This document shows, piece after piece, positions 37,543 to 46,706 of a DNA stretch of 64,000 bases. The stretch is from Novosphingobium sp. PC22D. GTDB taxonomy: Bacteria > Pseudomonadota > Alphaproteobacteria > Sphingomonadales > Sphingomonadaceae. Below the pieces are notes generated by a model. The model worked only from the letters and a program-made list of their open reading frames with translations, did no database searches and was not told where the DNA came from. The position numbers and the translations under genes are program-made. The stretch spans positions 724,090-788,089 of the forward strand of contig NZ_MWMO01000001.1 in NCBI RefSeq assembly GCF_002556635.1, written 5' to 3'. Numbering within the stretch: the stretch's first letter is position 1; each line of letters begins with the position of its first letter.

Positions 37543-38184
37543 ATGGCGCGGCGAATCGGGACGATATCGGCGGTCGCCGCGTTCATCCTGAGTGCGAGCT
37601 ATGCCGTGGTGCTCGCGGCGGGTCTCCTCTCGCTCGATGAGCCCGGTCAGCCGATCGGCGATCCGTGGTTCACGCTGCTCGAACTGCTGATCCTGGCGCT
37701 GGCGCCGACCATGGTCGTGCTGATGGCGGCGGTGCACGTGAGGGCGCGCGAGGCGAGGCGGGTTCTCAGCCTTTGCGCGCTGGTCTTCATTGGCATCGTC
37801 GCGGCGCTGACCAGCGCCGTGCACATGGCGATCCTCGTGCTCGGCCGTTCGCCGCAGATCGCCGAGGCGCCGTGGTCGTCGGTGCTGCTCTCGTTTCGCT
37901 GGCCATCGTTGGTCTACGTGCTCGACGTGCTGGCCTGGGATCTGTTCTTCGCGCTCGCCATGCTGTTTGCCGCGTTCACCTTCGAGGGCGGGGGACCGCC
38001 ACGCGCGATCCGGTCAGGGATGATCGCGAGCGGGCTGCTGTCGCTTGCGGGCCTTGCCGGCGTCGCGCGCGGCGACATGGACCTGCGCAACGTCGGCATC
38101 CTGGGCTACGCGATCGTGTTTCCGGTGGTCGCCCTGCTGCTCGCGATCCTGTTCGCGCGCGAAGACCACGAAGCCCGCGTCTGA
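37543..38184 (+). CDS. Hypothetical membrane protein with six membrane segments
   Basis: The product is 213 residues with hydrophobic segments around residues 8-28, 45-65, 78-100, 118-145, 160-175 and 188-205. I recognise no catalytic motif or family. Its last 171 bases lie opposite the convergent gene of the large membrane protein, an unusually long overlap. It follows the DUF1508 gene in the same direction and may share its transcript. Confidence 0.7.
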   Translation: MARRIGTISAVAAFILSASYAVVLAAGLLSLDEPGQPIGDPWFTLLELLILALAPTMVVLMAAVHVRAREARRVLSLCALVFIGIVAALTSAVHMAILVLGRSPQIAEAPWSSVLLSFRWPSLVYVLDVLAWDLFFALAMLFAAFTFEGGGPPRAIRSGMIASGLLSLAGLAGVARGDMDLRNVGILGYAIVFPVVALLLAILFAREDHEARV

Positions 38185-39639
38185 CCAGATCTGCCGCCAG
38201 TGGCCGGGCTTGCGGCTGATCTCCGCGATAAGCGGCGCCTGACGGGCGCGCCACAGCACCAGCGCCGAAGGACGATAGCGCTGCTCGACATAGGCGAGGC
38301 CAAGCCGGCCGGCGCGGATCGCCATCATGTCCTTCCACTCCGCGCGCGAGTAGCGGTAGAAGCGGCCGTCCATGGCGACGCGCCATTCGGGATAGCCGGT
38401 GTCGATCAGCGCGCCGCCCTGCGCGGAATCGGCGAAGATCGTGCCGCTGGCGCCCGTCTCGCGCAGCTTCTCCATCGCCTTGAAGGGGATGTGGTTCGAG
38501 AAGGAGGGCGGAAAGAGGGCGACGGCGAGGGCCGCGACGATGGCGCATGCGATACCCGCCAGAGCGACGGCGCGCTTGTCGCGCGGTTGCGTGGCGGCCT
38601 CGGGCCCGGCGGCGGGCTGTTCGGCGAAAAGCCGCGTCGCCGCCAGCGGCGGGACCAGCGCGATCGCGTAGAAGAGCACGAAGCGATAAGCGGCGACCGT
38701 CATCAGCAGAAGCGCGGCGGCGATCGCGAGCGAGGTGAGATCGAGCGCCCGTCGCCGTGGCCACAGCAGCCGCGCGGCGAGCGCCGTGATCAGCAGAACG
38801 GGCACCGCGACCAGGCGGTTCAACGGAGCGATCGCGGGCAGCCACTCGCTCACGCCGACCATCACCGCCAGCTCGGCGTTTTTCGCCGAGGTCGCGAAGA
38901 TCGCGAGGCCGTCCGGCGTAAGCAGGACACTGGCGGCGGCGAACAGCGCGAATGCGGTTTCCGCCAACGGAGCCGCCCGCGTCCGGTCGCGCCAGAAGAC
39001 GAGCCACCCCGTCGCCGCAGCCGCCCCCATCGCGATGGCGGCGACCGCCACCGAGGGATGCAGGTTCTGCCAGATGGCGAGGAGCAGGCACCCGAGCGTG
39101 ATTTTCGGCCCGGTGCGCAGCGGCAGCATTCGCAGCGCGAGCAGCAGGCCGAAGCACAGCGCGGCCAGGCTCTGCGGCCGCAGCATCGCCATCGGCAGCG
39201 CCGCGACCATGCCCGCAAGCCAGGCGAAGGCGATTGACGGCGCAGGTGCCCCGAGCCGCCGACAGGCAAGGCCGACGGCCGCGAAGCCGCCCGTCCAGCA
39301 CAGCGCGTCGAACAGCTTGAGGCCGCTCCATCCGAACAGGCCGCGTACGCTTGCCATGATCACCTGGCCCCCCCAGGCCACGTGCGAGAGCGGCTCGCCG
39401 AGGTGAAGCTGGGAGAAGGGCTCACGATCGACGAGTCCGCCGCGCGACACGATCAATTCACCCAGTCTGAGCTGCCAGAAGATGTCGGAGTCCGAAACCG
39501 GGCGCAGGTAGATCAGCAGGACCAGCGCGGTCCAGGTCGCCACGAGCGATGCGTCGCCCGTCAGCAGCGACTTTTCGGGACGCCAGCGCCACGCGGTCTG
39601 ATGCCGCTCGCCGACGGTCTGGATCTGCGCGACTGGCAT
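38014..39639 (-). CDS. Large polytopic membrane protein, glycosyltransferase-like layout
   Basis: A 541-residue protein with about ten membrane segments. Its early part SDSDIFWQLRLGELIVSRGGLVDREPFSQ resembles membrane proteins with a DIxWHLxxGxxI opening related to GT-C glycosyltransferases, but no catalytic motif is clear. A soluble domain follows (residues about 390-485, GTIFADSAQGGALIDTGYP). The last 55 or so residues (after VVFAREQD) are charged, unlike the rest, and lie antisense to the neighbouring gene; the ancestral stop may have been lost. Function unknown. Confidence 0.75.
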   Translation of the reverse strand: MPVAQIQTVGERHQTAWRWRPEKSLLTGDASLVATWTALVLLIYLRPVSDSDIFWQLRLGELIVSRGGLVDREPFSQLHLGEPLSHVAWGGQVIMASVRGLFGWSGLKLFDALCWTGGFAAVGLACRRLGAPAPSIAFAWLAGMVAALPMAMLRPQSLAALCFGLLLALRMLPLRTGPKITLGCLLLAIWQNLHPSVAVAAIAMGAAAATGWLVFWRDRTRAAPLAETAFALFAAASVLLTPDGLAIFATSAKNAELAVMVGVSEWLPAIAPLNRLVAVPVLLITALAARLLWPRRRALDLTSLAIAAALLLMTVAAYRFVLFYAIALVPPLAATRLFAEQPAAGPEAATQPRDKRAVALAGIACAIVAALAVALFPPSFSNHIPFKAMEKLRETGASGTIFADSAQGGALIDTGYPEWRVAMDGRFYRYSRAEWKDMMAIRAGRLGLAYVEQRYRPSALVLWRARQAPLIAEISRKPGHWRQIWSDAGFVVFAREQDREQQGDHRKHDRVAQDADVAQVHVAARDAGKARKRQQPARDHP

Positions 39640-39863
39640 GGCGCTCCGCGTTCGACTGCTCCGGCGCCGCGCTCGCGGCCCTTCGGCAAAGTTGAGAATA
39701 GGTTCACGGGCATCTAGGTTTATATCCTTAATATCCCCCTATCCCGGGCCATGCCGCGGCAGGCAGCGGATCGGTGCGCGAGGGCACGGCTTCGCCGTCC
39801 CGCCCGGAATCCCGGGCAGGAAGCGCGGATCAGCGCCCTGGGGGTGTCAGTGTCGCGGGGGTG

Positions 39864-40301
39864 TCAGGATCTCGCCGCGTCGGCCGCGTCGCTCGCCAGT
39901 TTGTCGACGCGTTCGTTTTCGACGTGGCCGTCGTGGCCGCGGACCCATTGCCAGTGGACCTCATGGCGCTTCACCGCCTCGATCAGGTCGTGCCACAGGT
40001 CCGCGTTGCGCACCGGCTGCTTGCTGGCGTTGACCCAGCCCTTCTTCTGCCAGCCGTGAATCCACTTGGTCATGCCGTCGATCACATACTTGCTGTCGGT
40101 GTGGATGGTCACCTCGCACGGCTCGATCAGCGCGCGCAGCGCCTTGACCACCGCGGTCATTTCCATGCGGTTGTTGGTGGTATCGGGTTCCGAGCCCGAG
40201 AGTTCCTTCTCGTGCTGGCCCATCCGCAACAGCACGCCCCAGCCGCCGGGGCCGGGATTGCCCTTGCATGCGCCGTCAGTGAAAATGTCTACTTTCTTCA
40301 A
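39864..40301 (-). CDS. rnhA: Ribonuclease HI
   Basis: It degrades RNA in RNA-DNA hybrids. The protein is 146 residues from [21 protein letters not shown]. The DEDD residues lie in IFTDG, NRMEM, HTDSKY and NERVDKLA. The only fitting start near the conserved N-terminus is TTG at 40301, 22 bases after thrB; upstream ATGs would run into thrB. It is the last gene of ispH-thrB-rnhA. Confidence 0.93.
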   Translation of the reverse strand: MKKVDIFTDGACKGNPGPGGWGVLLRMGQHEKELSGSEPDTTNNRMEMTAVVKALRALIEPCEVTIHTDSKYVIDGMTKWIHGWQKKGWVNASKQPVRNADLWHDLIEAVKRHEVHWQWVRGHDGHVENERVDKLASDAADAARS

Positions 40302-40323
40302 TGCTTCGCCCCGCAGCGGCCGC

Positions 40324-41304
40324 TCAGACCCTGAAGACGTCCGCATGGCCGGGCTCGGCATAGAACTCAAGCCTGCGCGCGAAGGTCATCGGGTCCTTGG
40401 GCGTGACCAGTGCGTCGGCGGGCGTGTTCATCCAGTCGTAGGCGCGGGTGGCGAGAAAGCGCATTGCCGCCGCGCGCCCGAGCAGCGGCAGCGCCGCACG
40501 CTCGGCGTCCGAGAGCGGCCGCACAGCTTCGTAGCCCTCGAGCAGCGCGCGCGAGATCTCCGGCTCGAAGCGGCTGCCCTCGTCGGTGAAGCACCATGCC
40601 GCGTGCGTGACCGCGACATCGAACGCGGTGAGATCGGTGCAGGCGAAGTAGAAGTCGATCAGCCCGGAAACTTCATTGCCGAGCATGAGCACGTTGTCGG
40701 GGAACAAGTCGGCATGGATCACGGAGCGCGGCAGTTCCGCGGGCCAGTGCCGCTCGAGCACGGCGAGCTCGCGCTCGACCAGCCCCGCGAGTTCGGGATG
40801 GATCGTTTCGAGCCCCTCGCGCCCGCAGGCCGACAGCAGCTTGCGCCAGGTGGCGAGGCCCATCGAGTTCTCGCGCTCCATCGGGAAATCGGCGACCGCA
40901 CGGTGAACCCGCGCCAGCGCCGCGCCGACCGCGCGCGCCTGAGCGGGCGTGGGCGCGCTAACCGAAACGCCGGGGAGAAACTCGATCAGGGCGAGCATCT
41001 TGCCTTCGTGCTCGCGGAACTTGCGGTCCTGCCGGTCGTGGATCGTGCGCGGCACCGGGCACTCGCGCGCGGCGAGATGGTCGAGCAGGCCGAGGAAGAA
41101 CGGCAGGTCGGAAACGTCGGTGCGGTCTTCGTAGATCGTGAGGATGAACCGCCGCGTCGCGCCGTTCTCGCCGGCGGTCTCGACCAGCCAGTTGCTGTTC
41201 GAAACACCCTCGGCGATGCCCTTCGCGGACAGCAGGGCGCCCACGTCGAAGGCGCCGATGATCGCCGCGAGAGCCTCGGCGCCAAGCTTGGTATAGACGG
41301 CCAT
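40324..41304 (-). CDS. thrB: Homoserine kinase (APH-fold ThrB)
   Basis: It phosphorylates homoserine for threonine synthesis. The 326-residue protein is the aminoglycoside-phosphotransferase-like form found in alpha- and gammaproteobacteria, not the GHMP form. Visible features are [23 protein letters not shown], the catalytic loop [14 protein letters not shown] and metal-binding [11 protein letters not shown]. It lies 10 bases downstream of ispH and 22 upstream of rnhA. Confidence 0.95.
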   Translation of the reverse strand: MAVYTKLGAEALAAIIGAFDVGALLSAKGIAEGVSNSNWLVETAGENGATRRFILTIYEDRTDVSDLPFFLGLLDHLAARECPVPRTIHDRQDRKFREHEGKMLALIEFLPGVSVSAPTPAQARAVGAALARVHRAVADFPMERENSMGLATWRKLLSACGREGLETIHPELAGLVERELAVLERHWPAELPRSVIHADLFPDNVLMLGNEVSGLIDFYFACTDLTAFDVAVTHAAWCFTDEGSRFEPEISRALLEGYEAVRPLSDAERAALPLLGRAAAMRFLATRAYDWMNTPADALVTPKDPMTFARRLEFYAEPGHADVFRV

Positions 41305-41314
41305 TCGCGGTCGG

Positions 41315-42274
41315 TCAGTCGACGAGCTGGCGGGGCAGCTTGAAGGTGATTCGTTCGCGGGCGGTCACCACTTCCTCCGCCCGCACCTCGCGCACCTCGC
41401 GCAGCCGCGCCAGGACTTCCTCGACCAGCGCCTCGGGCGCCGAGGCGCCGGCGGTGATGCCGAGCGTTTCCACGCCGTCGAGCCAGGCGGAATCGATATC
41501 CGTGGCGCGCTGGATCATCTTCGCCGTCGCCCCCGAGCGTTCGGCAACTTCGACCAGCCGCAGCGAGTTCGAACTGTTCGGCGCGCCGATCACGAGGACG
41601 AGCTGGCACTGCGGCGCGATCTCCTTGATCGCCGCCTGCCGGTTGGACGTCGCATAGCAGATGTCCTCGGCCTTCGGCGCGGTGACATTGGGAAAGCGCG
41701 CGCGGATCGCCTCGATGATCGCGGCGGTGTCGTCGACCGAAAGCGTGGTCTGCGAGAGATAGGCGAGAAGAGCGTCGGCCGGAAAGTCCAGCCGGGCGAC
41801 GTCGTCGACCGTCTCGACCAGCGTCATCGTGCCCTCGGGGACCTGGCCGAAGGTGCCGATAACCTCGGGATGGCCCTTGTGTCCGATGAACAGGATATGC
41901 CGCCCCGCCTCGATCTGGCGCTCGGCCTGGCGGTGGACCTTGCTCACCAGCGGACAAGTCGCATCGAGCCAGTCGAGCCCGCGCCCGGTCGCCTCCGCGG
42001 GCACCGACTTGGGCACGCCGTGCGCCGAGAAGATCACGGGCACTCCGTCGGGAACCTCGTTCAGCTCCTCGACGAAGACGGCGCCCTTGGCGCGCAGACC
42101 CTCCACCACATAGCGGTTGTGGACGATCTCGTGCCGCACGTAGACGGGCGCGCCGTAGCGCTCGAGCGCGCGCTCGACGATTTCGATGGCGCGGTCGACG
42201 CCGGCGCAGAAGCCGCGCGGCGCGGCGATCAGCAGCCGCAGCGGGCGCGAACGGGCGGGAAAGGGCGCATTCAT
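41315..42274 (-). CDS. ispH: 4-Hydroxy-3-methylbut-2-enyl diphosphate reductase
   Basis: The last enzyme of the MEP isoprenoid pathway, making IPP and DMAPP with a 4Fe-4S cluster. The 319-residue protein carries the three cluster cysteines in PRGFCAGV (C23), DATCPLVSK and ICYATSNRQ, with conserved substrate-binding histidines in the family blocks. It opens the ispH-thrB-rnhA operon, an arrangement common in alphaproteobacteria. Confidence 0.97.
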   Translation of the reverse strand: MNAPFPARSRPLRLLIAAPRGFCAGVDRAIEIVERALERYGAPVYVRHEIVHNRYVVEGLRAKGAVFVEELNEVPDGVPVIFSAHGVPKSVPAEATGRGLDWLDATCPLVSKVHRQAERQIEAGRHILFIGHKGHPEVIGTFGQVPEGTMTLVETVDDVARLDFPADALLAYLSQTTLSVDDTAAIIEAIRARFPNVTAPKAEDICYATSNRQAAIKEIAPQCQLVLVIGAPNSSNSLRLVEVAERSGATAKMIQRATDIDSAWLDGVETLGITAGASAPEALVEEVLARLREVREVRAEEVVTARERITFKLPRQLVD

Positions 42275-42339
42275 GTCGAGGCATCTAGCGCTTTGCCGCC
42301 CGCCTCGCTAGGGCGGGCCGAGGAATTGCCGAGGATCTC

Positions 42340-43002
42340 ATGATGAATGCACGCCGCCGCCTTGCCGCAACCGCCCTTTGCGCCGCTGCCGGGCTGGCCA
42401 CGCTCGGCGGCTGCCGCTCCAAGGGCGACATCGTCGTCGATCAGGGCGTGGGCATCACCGCCGTGCGGTCGCGTTGCCCGGCGGTCGGCATCCCGGACTA
42501 TACCGGCGACGTCACGTTGTTCCGTGGGGCCGAAAAGACCGCCGGCAACATCGACGTCGTCGCCGCGATGACCAATGTGCGTTCGACCTGTTCCGAGGAT
42601 TCGGACAAGGTCTTCGCCAACGTCAGTTTCGACGTTCTGGCGCGGCGCACCGATCCGAGCGGCGCCCGCCAGGTGACGCTGCCCTACTTCGTGACGGTGC
42701 TTCAGGGCGGCACGTCGGTGGTCAGCAAGCGCGTCGGCTCGATCACGCTCGACTTCGCCGACGGCGCGGTTCGCGCGCAGGCGCGCGGCGAGGGCGGAGC
42801 CTATATCGACCGGAACGCGGCGACGCTGCCCGATGACGTGCGCGACCGCATTACCCGCCGTCGCAGGGCGGGCGATTTCGACGCCGCCATCGATCCGCTG
42901 GCCGACCCGGAAGTGAAGGCCGCCGTGGCGCGGGCGTCTTTCGAAGTTCTGGTCGGCTTCCAGCTCGACGACGCGCAGCTCACGTACAACGCCACGCGCT
43001 AG
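42340..43002 (+). CDS. Predicted lipoprotein of unknown function
   Basis: A 220-residue protein. Its N-terminus MMNARRRLAATALCAAAGL runs into lipobox LGGC (cysteine at residue 25), so it should be a periplasmic lipoprotein. The mature part is beta rich, with several C residues (RSRCP, RSTCSED). I recognise no family by name. GAGG lies five bases before the start; ATG 42343 is an alternative. It is convergent with plsC, overlapping by four bases. Confidence 0.8.
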   Translation: MMNARRRLAATALCAAAGLATLGGCRSKGDIVVDQGVGITAVRSRCPAVGIPDYTGDVTLFRGAEKTAGNIDVVAAMTNVRSTCSEDSDKVFANVSFDVLARRTDPSGARQVTLPYFVTVLQGGTSVVSKRVGSITLDFADGAVRAQARGEGGAYIDRNAATLPDDVRDRITRRRRAGDFDAAIDPLADPEVKAAVARASFEVLVGFQLDDAQLTYNATR

Positions 43003-43769
43003 GGTCGCTCCGAGGCGGATTGCGCGGCCTCTATGGCTTGCCGCGCGGCGATCGTGATCGACTTGCGCGTCGCCAGCGCCTCGGGCGCGATCGGCGGGAG
43101 CACATGCAAGGTGACGTCGAGACGCCGACGGCGCGCCAGAATCCGCAGGACGTTCGCGAGACCCGGCTCCTCGCCGACCCAGGCGATGTCGGCCCGTTCC
43201 GTGCCATAGTCGATCCACAGCGGCACGACGCTCACGCCTTCGGGCAGCGGAGTGAGCGCCGAGACCAGCGACGACTTGAACGGGAGCAGCGGCTCGCCCG
43301 GACCCGTCGTCCCTTCGGGAAACAGCGTGAGCGCACCCGTGTCGGCGAGCGCTGCCCGCACGTCGTCGATCTGGCCCGAAACGCCGCGGCGGTCATGGCG
43401 GGAGACGAACACGGTGTCGTTCATCCGGCAAAGCCAGCGCAGCGGACCGAACGCGGCCAGTCCGTCGTGCGCGACGAAGGCCGATCCGGTCGCGCCGGCG
43501 ATCGCGAGGATGTCGATCCAGCTTACGTGATTGGCGATGAAGAACGCCGGTCCCGCAGGCAGCGTGCCGGTCGTCTTCACCCGCGCCCCGGCAATCCGCG
43601 CCGTTCCGCCGAGAAAGCGCGAGGGGACGGGGTTGGGGCGCGTGAAAGGCCGCAAGGCGAAATAGGCCGCCAGCGCCAGCGACAGCCAGATGAGGAATAG
43701 CGCGATACGAAACGCGACGATCGGCCAGCGCTCCGGCGAAATTCCCCGCGCGCTGCGATTCGCGTTCAC
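42999..43769 (-). CDS. plsC: 1-Acyl-sn-glycerol-3-phosphate acyltransferase
   Basis: It acylates lysophosphatidate in phospholipid synthesis at the inner membrane. The 256-residue protein has an N-terminal membrane segment (about residues 18-40), the HX4D motif NHVSWIDIL (H81, D86) and the substrate motif FPEGTT. Its start overlaps the fur stop by four bases, so the two are coupled. OlsA-type acyltransferases for ornithine lipids share these motifs and cannot be ruled out. Confidence 0.9.
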   Translation of the reverse strand: MNANRSARGISPERWPIVAFRIALFLIWLSLALAAYFALRPFTRPNPVPSRFLGGTARIAGARVKTTGTLPAGPAFFIANHVSWIDILAIAGATGSAFVAHDGLAAFGPLRWLCRMNDTVFVSRHDRRGVSGQIDDVRAALADTGALTLFPEGTTGPGEPLLPFKSSLVSALTPLPEGVSVVPLWIDYGTERADIAWVGEEPGLANVLRILARRRRLDVTLHVLPPIAPEALATRKSITIAARQAIEAAQSASERP

Positions 43770-44215
43770 TCGCTGCCCGCTTCGCCCTTCTTCTCGAGGC
43801 GAACGCCGAACAGTTCCATGCGATGGTCGACAAGCCGGAATCCGAGCCTTTCCGCGATCTGCCGCTGGAGCGCTTCCAGTTCGGGATCGACGAACTCGAT
43901 GACATTGCCGGTTTCCACGTCGATCATGTGATCGTGGTGCGCTTCGGGCGCGGCTTCGTAGCGCGCGCGACCGTCACCGAAGTCGTGACGGTCGAGGATA
44001 CCCGCCTCCTCGAAGAGGCGGACCGTGCGATAGACCGTCGCGATCGAGATGCCCGGATCGATCGCCGCCGCGCGCTCATGCAGTTTCTCGACGTCGGGGT
44101 GATCGTCGCTTTCGGACAGAACCCGCGCGATCACGCGGCGTTGTTCGGTGATCCGAAGACCGCGCTCGGCGCAGAGCGCCTCTATATCAATGGACTGATG
44201 CACGTCGGTACTCAT
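43766..44215 (-). CDS. Fur-family iron-responsive regulator
   Basis: A 149-residue metal-dependent repressor. The winged helix includes LRITEQRRVIARVLSESDDHPDVEKLHERA and ISIATVYRTVRLFEEAGI. The metal-sensing region reads APEAHHDHMIDVETG. No CxxC pair exists, which fits alphaproteobacterial Fur/Mur proteins without a structural zinc site. Whether it senses iron or manganese cannot be told from sequence. The start at MSTDVHQS lacks a clear ribosome site; a TTG eight codons upstream is the alternative. Confidence 0.9.
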   Translation of the reverse strand: MSTDVHQSIDIEALCAERGLRITEQRRVIARVLSESDDHPDVEKLHERAAAIDPGISIATVYRTVRLFEEAGILDRHDFGDGRARYEAAPEAHHDHMIDVETGNVIEFVDPELEALQRQIAERLGFRLVDHRMELFGVRLEKKGEAGSE

Positions 44216-44289
44216 AGAAGAAATTGCCGCGCCCGCCAATTAGGCAGACACGGCATTTTCTACAAGCTCTTGGCTCGTTTCGCGGCGGC

Positions 44290-44721
44290 TCAGGCCGCCG
44301 ACGAGGCCGACTTGGGCTTGCGGCCGCGGCGCGCGTTGGGCTTGCGGCCAAGGCCGATCTTCTTGGCCAGCTCACGACGCTTTTCGGCGTAGTTGGGAGC
44401 GACCATGGGATAGTCGGCGGGAAGGTTCCAGCGCTGGCGATACTCTTCGGGCGTCATGTTGTAATGCGTCATCAGGTGGCGCTTGAGCATCTTGAGCTTC
44501 TTGCCGTCCTCAAGACACACGATGTAATCCGGCTTCACCGAGGCGCGGATCGAAACCGCAGGCTCCGGCTTGGGCTGTTCGACGGCTTCGGGACTGCCGA
44601 GACCGGAGAGCGCGCCGTACACGTTCGTGATGAGCGAGGGGAGATCCTCGACCGTAACGCTGTTGTTGCTGACATGGGCTGCGACAATGTCCGAAGTCAG
44701 TGTGATCAGGGTTTCACTCAT
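44290..44721 (-). CDS. MucR/Ros-family zinc-finger regulator
   Basis: A 143-residue DNA-binding protein. The N-terminal half (MSETLITLTSDIVAAHVSNN) mediates oligomerisation in this family. The zinc finger has C69, D72 in place of the second cysteine, H82 and H86 (IVCLEDGKKLKMLKRHLMTH). This C-x2-D form is known in many MucR proteins. A basic tail (GRKPNARRGRKPK) follows. MucR proteins control cell-cycle, surface and virulence genes and bind AT-rich sites. Confidence 0.93.
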   Translation of the reverse strand: MSETLITLTSDIVAAHVSNNSVTVEDLPSLITNVYGALSGLGSPEAVEQPKPEPAVSIRASVKPDYIVCLEDGKKLKMLKRHLMTHYNMTPEEYRQRWNLPADYPMVAPNYAEKRRELAKKIGLGRKPNARRGRKPKSASSAA

Positions 44722-44913
44722 GTCGGGGGCGATGTTTTCCATTTTTCGACCTTATCTTGGTGTATCGTTTTTGATGCGACCGTCTTTATGAATCGCGGGG
44801 GGGGGCGATGCATGGGGTGCATCCTTTACGCCATCACGCACTGATTTCAAGCGTCTAATAGCTAATCGGGAAGAACTGCCCGGGTTATGCCCAAATTCAT
44901 GAAGATAGAGTAC
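44722..44913. other. Region upstream of mucR with a G9 tract
   Basis: The 192-base gap is more AT rich than its surroundings. It contains nine consecutive G at 44797-44805, then GATGCA/TGCATC inverted arms with a 5-base gap (44807-44823). It probably holds the mucR promoter. Confidence 0.4.
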
Positions 44914-45381
44914 TTAGAAATCGCCTCTGATTTCACGCGCATAGGTAACCGCGTCTATCCGCTCGCCGGTGAACATTCGATAATAATCTCGGCGCTGGCC
45001 GACTATCGTGAAGCCGCTCGACTCGTATAGCCGCGAAGCAGGGTTTCCTTTGCGCATCTCCAGAAAAACACGGTTAACTTTACGTCGCGACGCGGATTCT
45101 ATGAACGATCCAAGAAGATCTCGACCGATTCCCCTTAGCCTATACTTAGGGCGAACTGCGAAGAGGAGAAGTTCCTCCTCGTCGAATGCATGCCGCGATA
45201 GCGCGAAACCGGAACAGTCGCCCTCGACTTCGCTCAACAGATAGTGGCAATTGCCTATCCGCAAGGCATCTTCGACTTGTCGGCGATTCCAGGCTTCTCC
45301 GAACTGCGGATCGAAGGCTTCGGTCATGACCAGCATGATTCGGTCGACGTCTTCGGGGACCGGATGAAACGGGACGATCAT
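44914..45381 (-). CDS. rimI: Ribosomal-protein-alanine N-acetyltransferase RimI
   Basis: A 155-residue GNAT enzyme that acetylates the N-terminus of ribosomal protein S18. Acetyl-CoA motif RLRGIGRDLL is at about residue 82, and the C-terminal YESSGFTIVGQRRDYYR is typical of RimI. The start overlaps the tsaB stop by four bases (45378-45381), the common tsaB-rimI arrangement. The distal two-thirds of the gene is clearly less GC rich than neighbouring genes. Confidence 0.92.
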   Translation of the reverse strand: MIVPFHPVPEDVDRIMLVMTEAFDPQFGEAWNRRQVEDALRIGNCHYLLSEVEGDCSGFALSRHAFDEEELLLFAVRPKYRLRGIGRDLLGSFIESASRRKVNRVFLEMRKGNPASRLYESSGFTIVGQRRDYYRMFTGERIDAVTYAREIRGDF

Positions 45382-45998
45382 TGCGCCGCGGCAGGCAGGC
45401 GCGCATCGGGCGCGCGGCCGTAGATGGGGGCAAGCGTGGCTGTCAGGAACGCCTCGTCGAGCAATGCGAAGCGGCGCGCGTCGGGCAGGAGCGGCAAGGC
45501 TCGGCCCGAGCCGCGCGCGGCGACCAGCGCCTCGGCCTGTGAGCCCGCGACGAGCGCTTCGGTCGTGTCGGCGGCGGCGGCGTCCGGTCGCATCGAGGCG
45601 AGCGGCCGCGACGGCGCGCCATCGGCGCCGAACCCGGCGACGAACCACTCGCCGTGGCCGCCGGTCATGGCGACACCGATCGGTTGCGCGCCGGCATCCT
45701 GGCGGGCTGCGGCGGCGACGAGCGCCAGCGTCGGAAAGCCCAGAACCTCGGCCTGCCAGGCAAGCGCGAGTGCCTGCGCCGCGGCAAGCCCGACCCGCAG
45801 GCCGGTGAAGCTTCCGGGGCCGAGCGATACCGCGATGCGCCCGGCCCTGCCGCGATCGGGCAGGGCGGCGATCATCGGCACCAGCCGTTCGGCATGGCCG
45901 CGTCCCAGAACGAGACACTCTCCGGCGATCAGTGTGCGGTCTTCGAACAAGGCAACCGAACAGGCCTCGCTCGCGCTGTCGATCACCAGTGTCCGCAT
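45378..45998 (-). CDS. tsaB: tRNA t6A biosynthesis protein TsaB
   Basis: Scaffold partner of TsaD in making N6-threonylcarbamoyl-adenosine at tRNA position 37. The 206-residue actin-like ASKHA protein begins MRTLVIDSASEACSVALFED and contains SLGPGSFTGLRVGLAAAQALA, the hallmark block. It follows the Nfu gene by 22 bases and overlaps rimI. Confidence 0.95.
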   Translation of the reverse strand: MRTLVIDSASEACSVALFEDRTLIAGECLVLGRGHAERLVPMIAALPDRGRAGRIAVSLGPGSFTGLRVGLAAAQALALAWQAEVLGFPTLALVAAAARQDAGAQPIGVAMTGGHGEWFVAGFGADGAPSRPLASMRPDAAAADTTEALVAGSQAEALVAARGSGRALPLLPDARRFALLDEAFLTATLAPIYGRAPDARLPAAAQ

Positions 45999-46020
45999 CA
46001 GCCCCTCGACAGCAGCGCCG

Positions 46021-46596
46021 TCAGGCCGCGCGGACTTCGGTGACTTCGGGGACGTAGTGCTTCAGCAGGCCCTCGATCCCTTGTTTCAGCGTCGCCGTCG
46101 AGGACGGGCAGCCCGAACAGGCGCCCTGCATCGCGAGATAGACCACGCCTTCGCGGTAGCCGCGATAGATGATGTCGCCGCCGTCGTTGGCGACCGCGGG
46201 GCGCACGCGCGTTTCGATCAGGTCCTTGATCTGCGCGACGACGTCGGCGTCGGCCGGATCGTCCCCGGCCAGCTCTTCTTCCGCCGGGACGGCGATCGCG
46301 GCGGCGTCGGCGCCCGCGAACAGCGGCGCGTCACTGACGAAATGGTCGAGCAGCACGGCCACGACTTGCGGCTTCAGCGCGGCCCAGTCGGCGCCGGGCC
46401 CGGCGGTAACCGAAACGAAGTCGCGTCCGAAGAAGACGCCGGTCACGTCGCCCAGACTGAAAAGGGTATCGGCCAGCGGCGATGCCTCGGCGCTCTCGGG
46501 AGACGCGAATTCGCGAGTGCCCGATGCCATGACTTCGCGACCGGGCAGGAATTTGAACGTCGCGGGATTGGGCGTCGTTTCGGTTTCTATGAACAT
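46021..46596 (-). CDS. NifU-like Fe-S cluster carrier (Nfu)
   Basis: A 191-residue iron-sulfur carrier. An N-terminal Nfu_N domain (MFIETETTPNPATFKFLPGR) and a C-terminal NifU domain with C160 and C163 in GACSGCPSS that hold a shared cluster. This layout is that of mitochondrial NFU1 and bacterial NfuA-like proteins of alphaproteobacteria. It begins the nfu-tsaB-rimI operon. IspH in this window is a plausible client. Confidence 0.94.
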   Translation of the reverse strand: MFIETETTPNPATFKFLPGREVMASGTREFASPESAEASPLADTLFSLGDVTGVFFGRDFVSVTAGPGADWAALKPQVVAVLLDHFVSDAPLFAGADAAAIAVPAEEELAGDDPADADVVAQIKDLIETRVRPAVANDGGDIIYRGYREGVVYLAMQGACSGCPSSTATLKQGIEGLLKHYVPEVTEVRAA

Positions 46597-46706
46597 AGGC
46601 GCGATTTAGGCGCGAACCCCTTGGGGTCAAGGGCCAGAACGTCTTGCACGGCTGATAACAAAGCTATTCACTGGTCCTTAAGGCGTGGGCACCTTATAGA
46701 CGCCCG

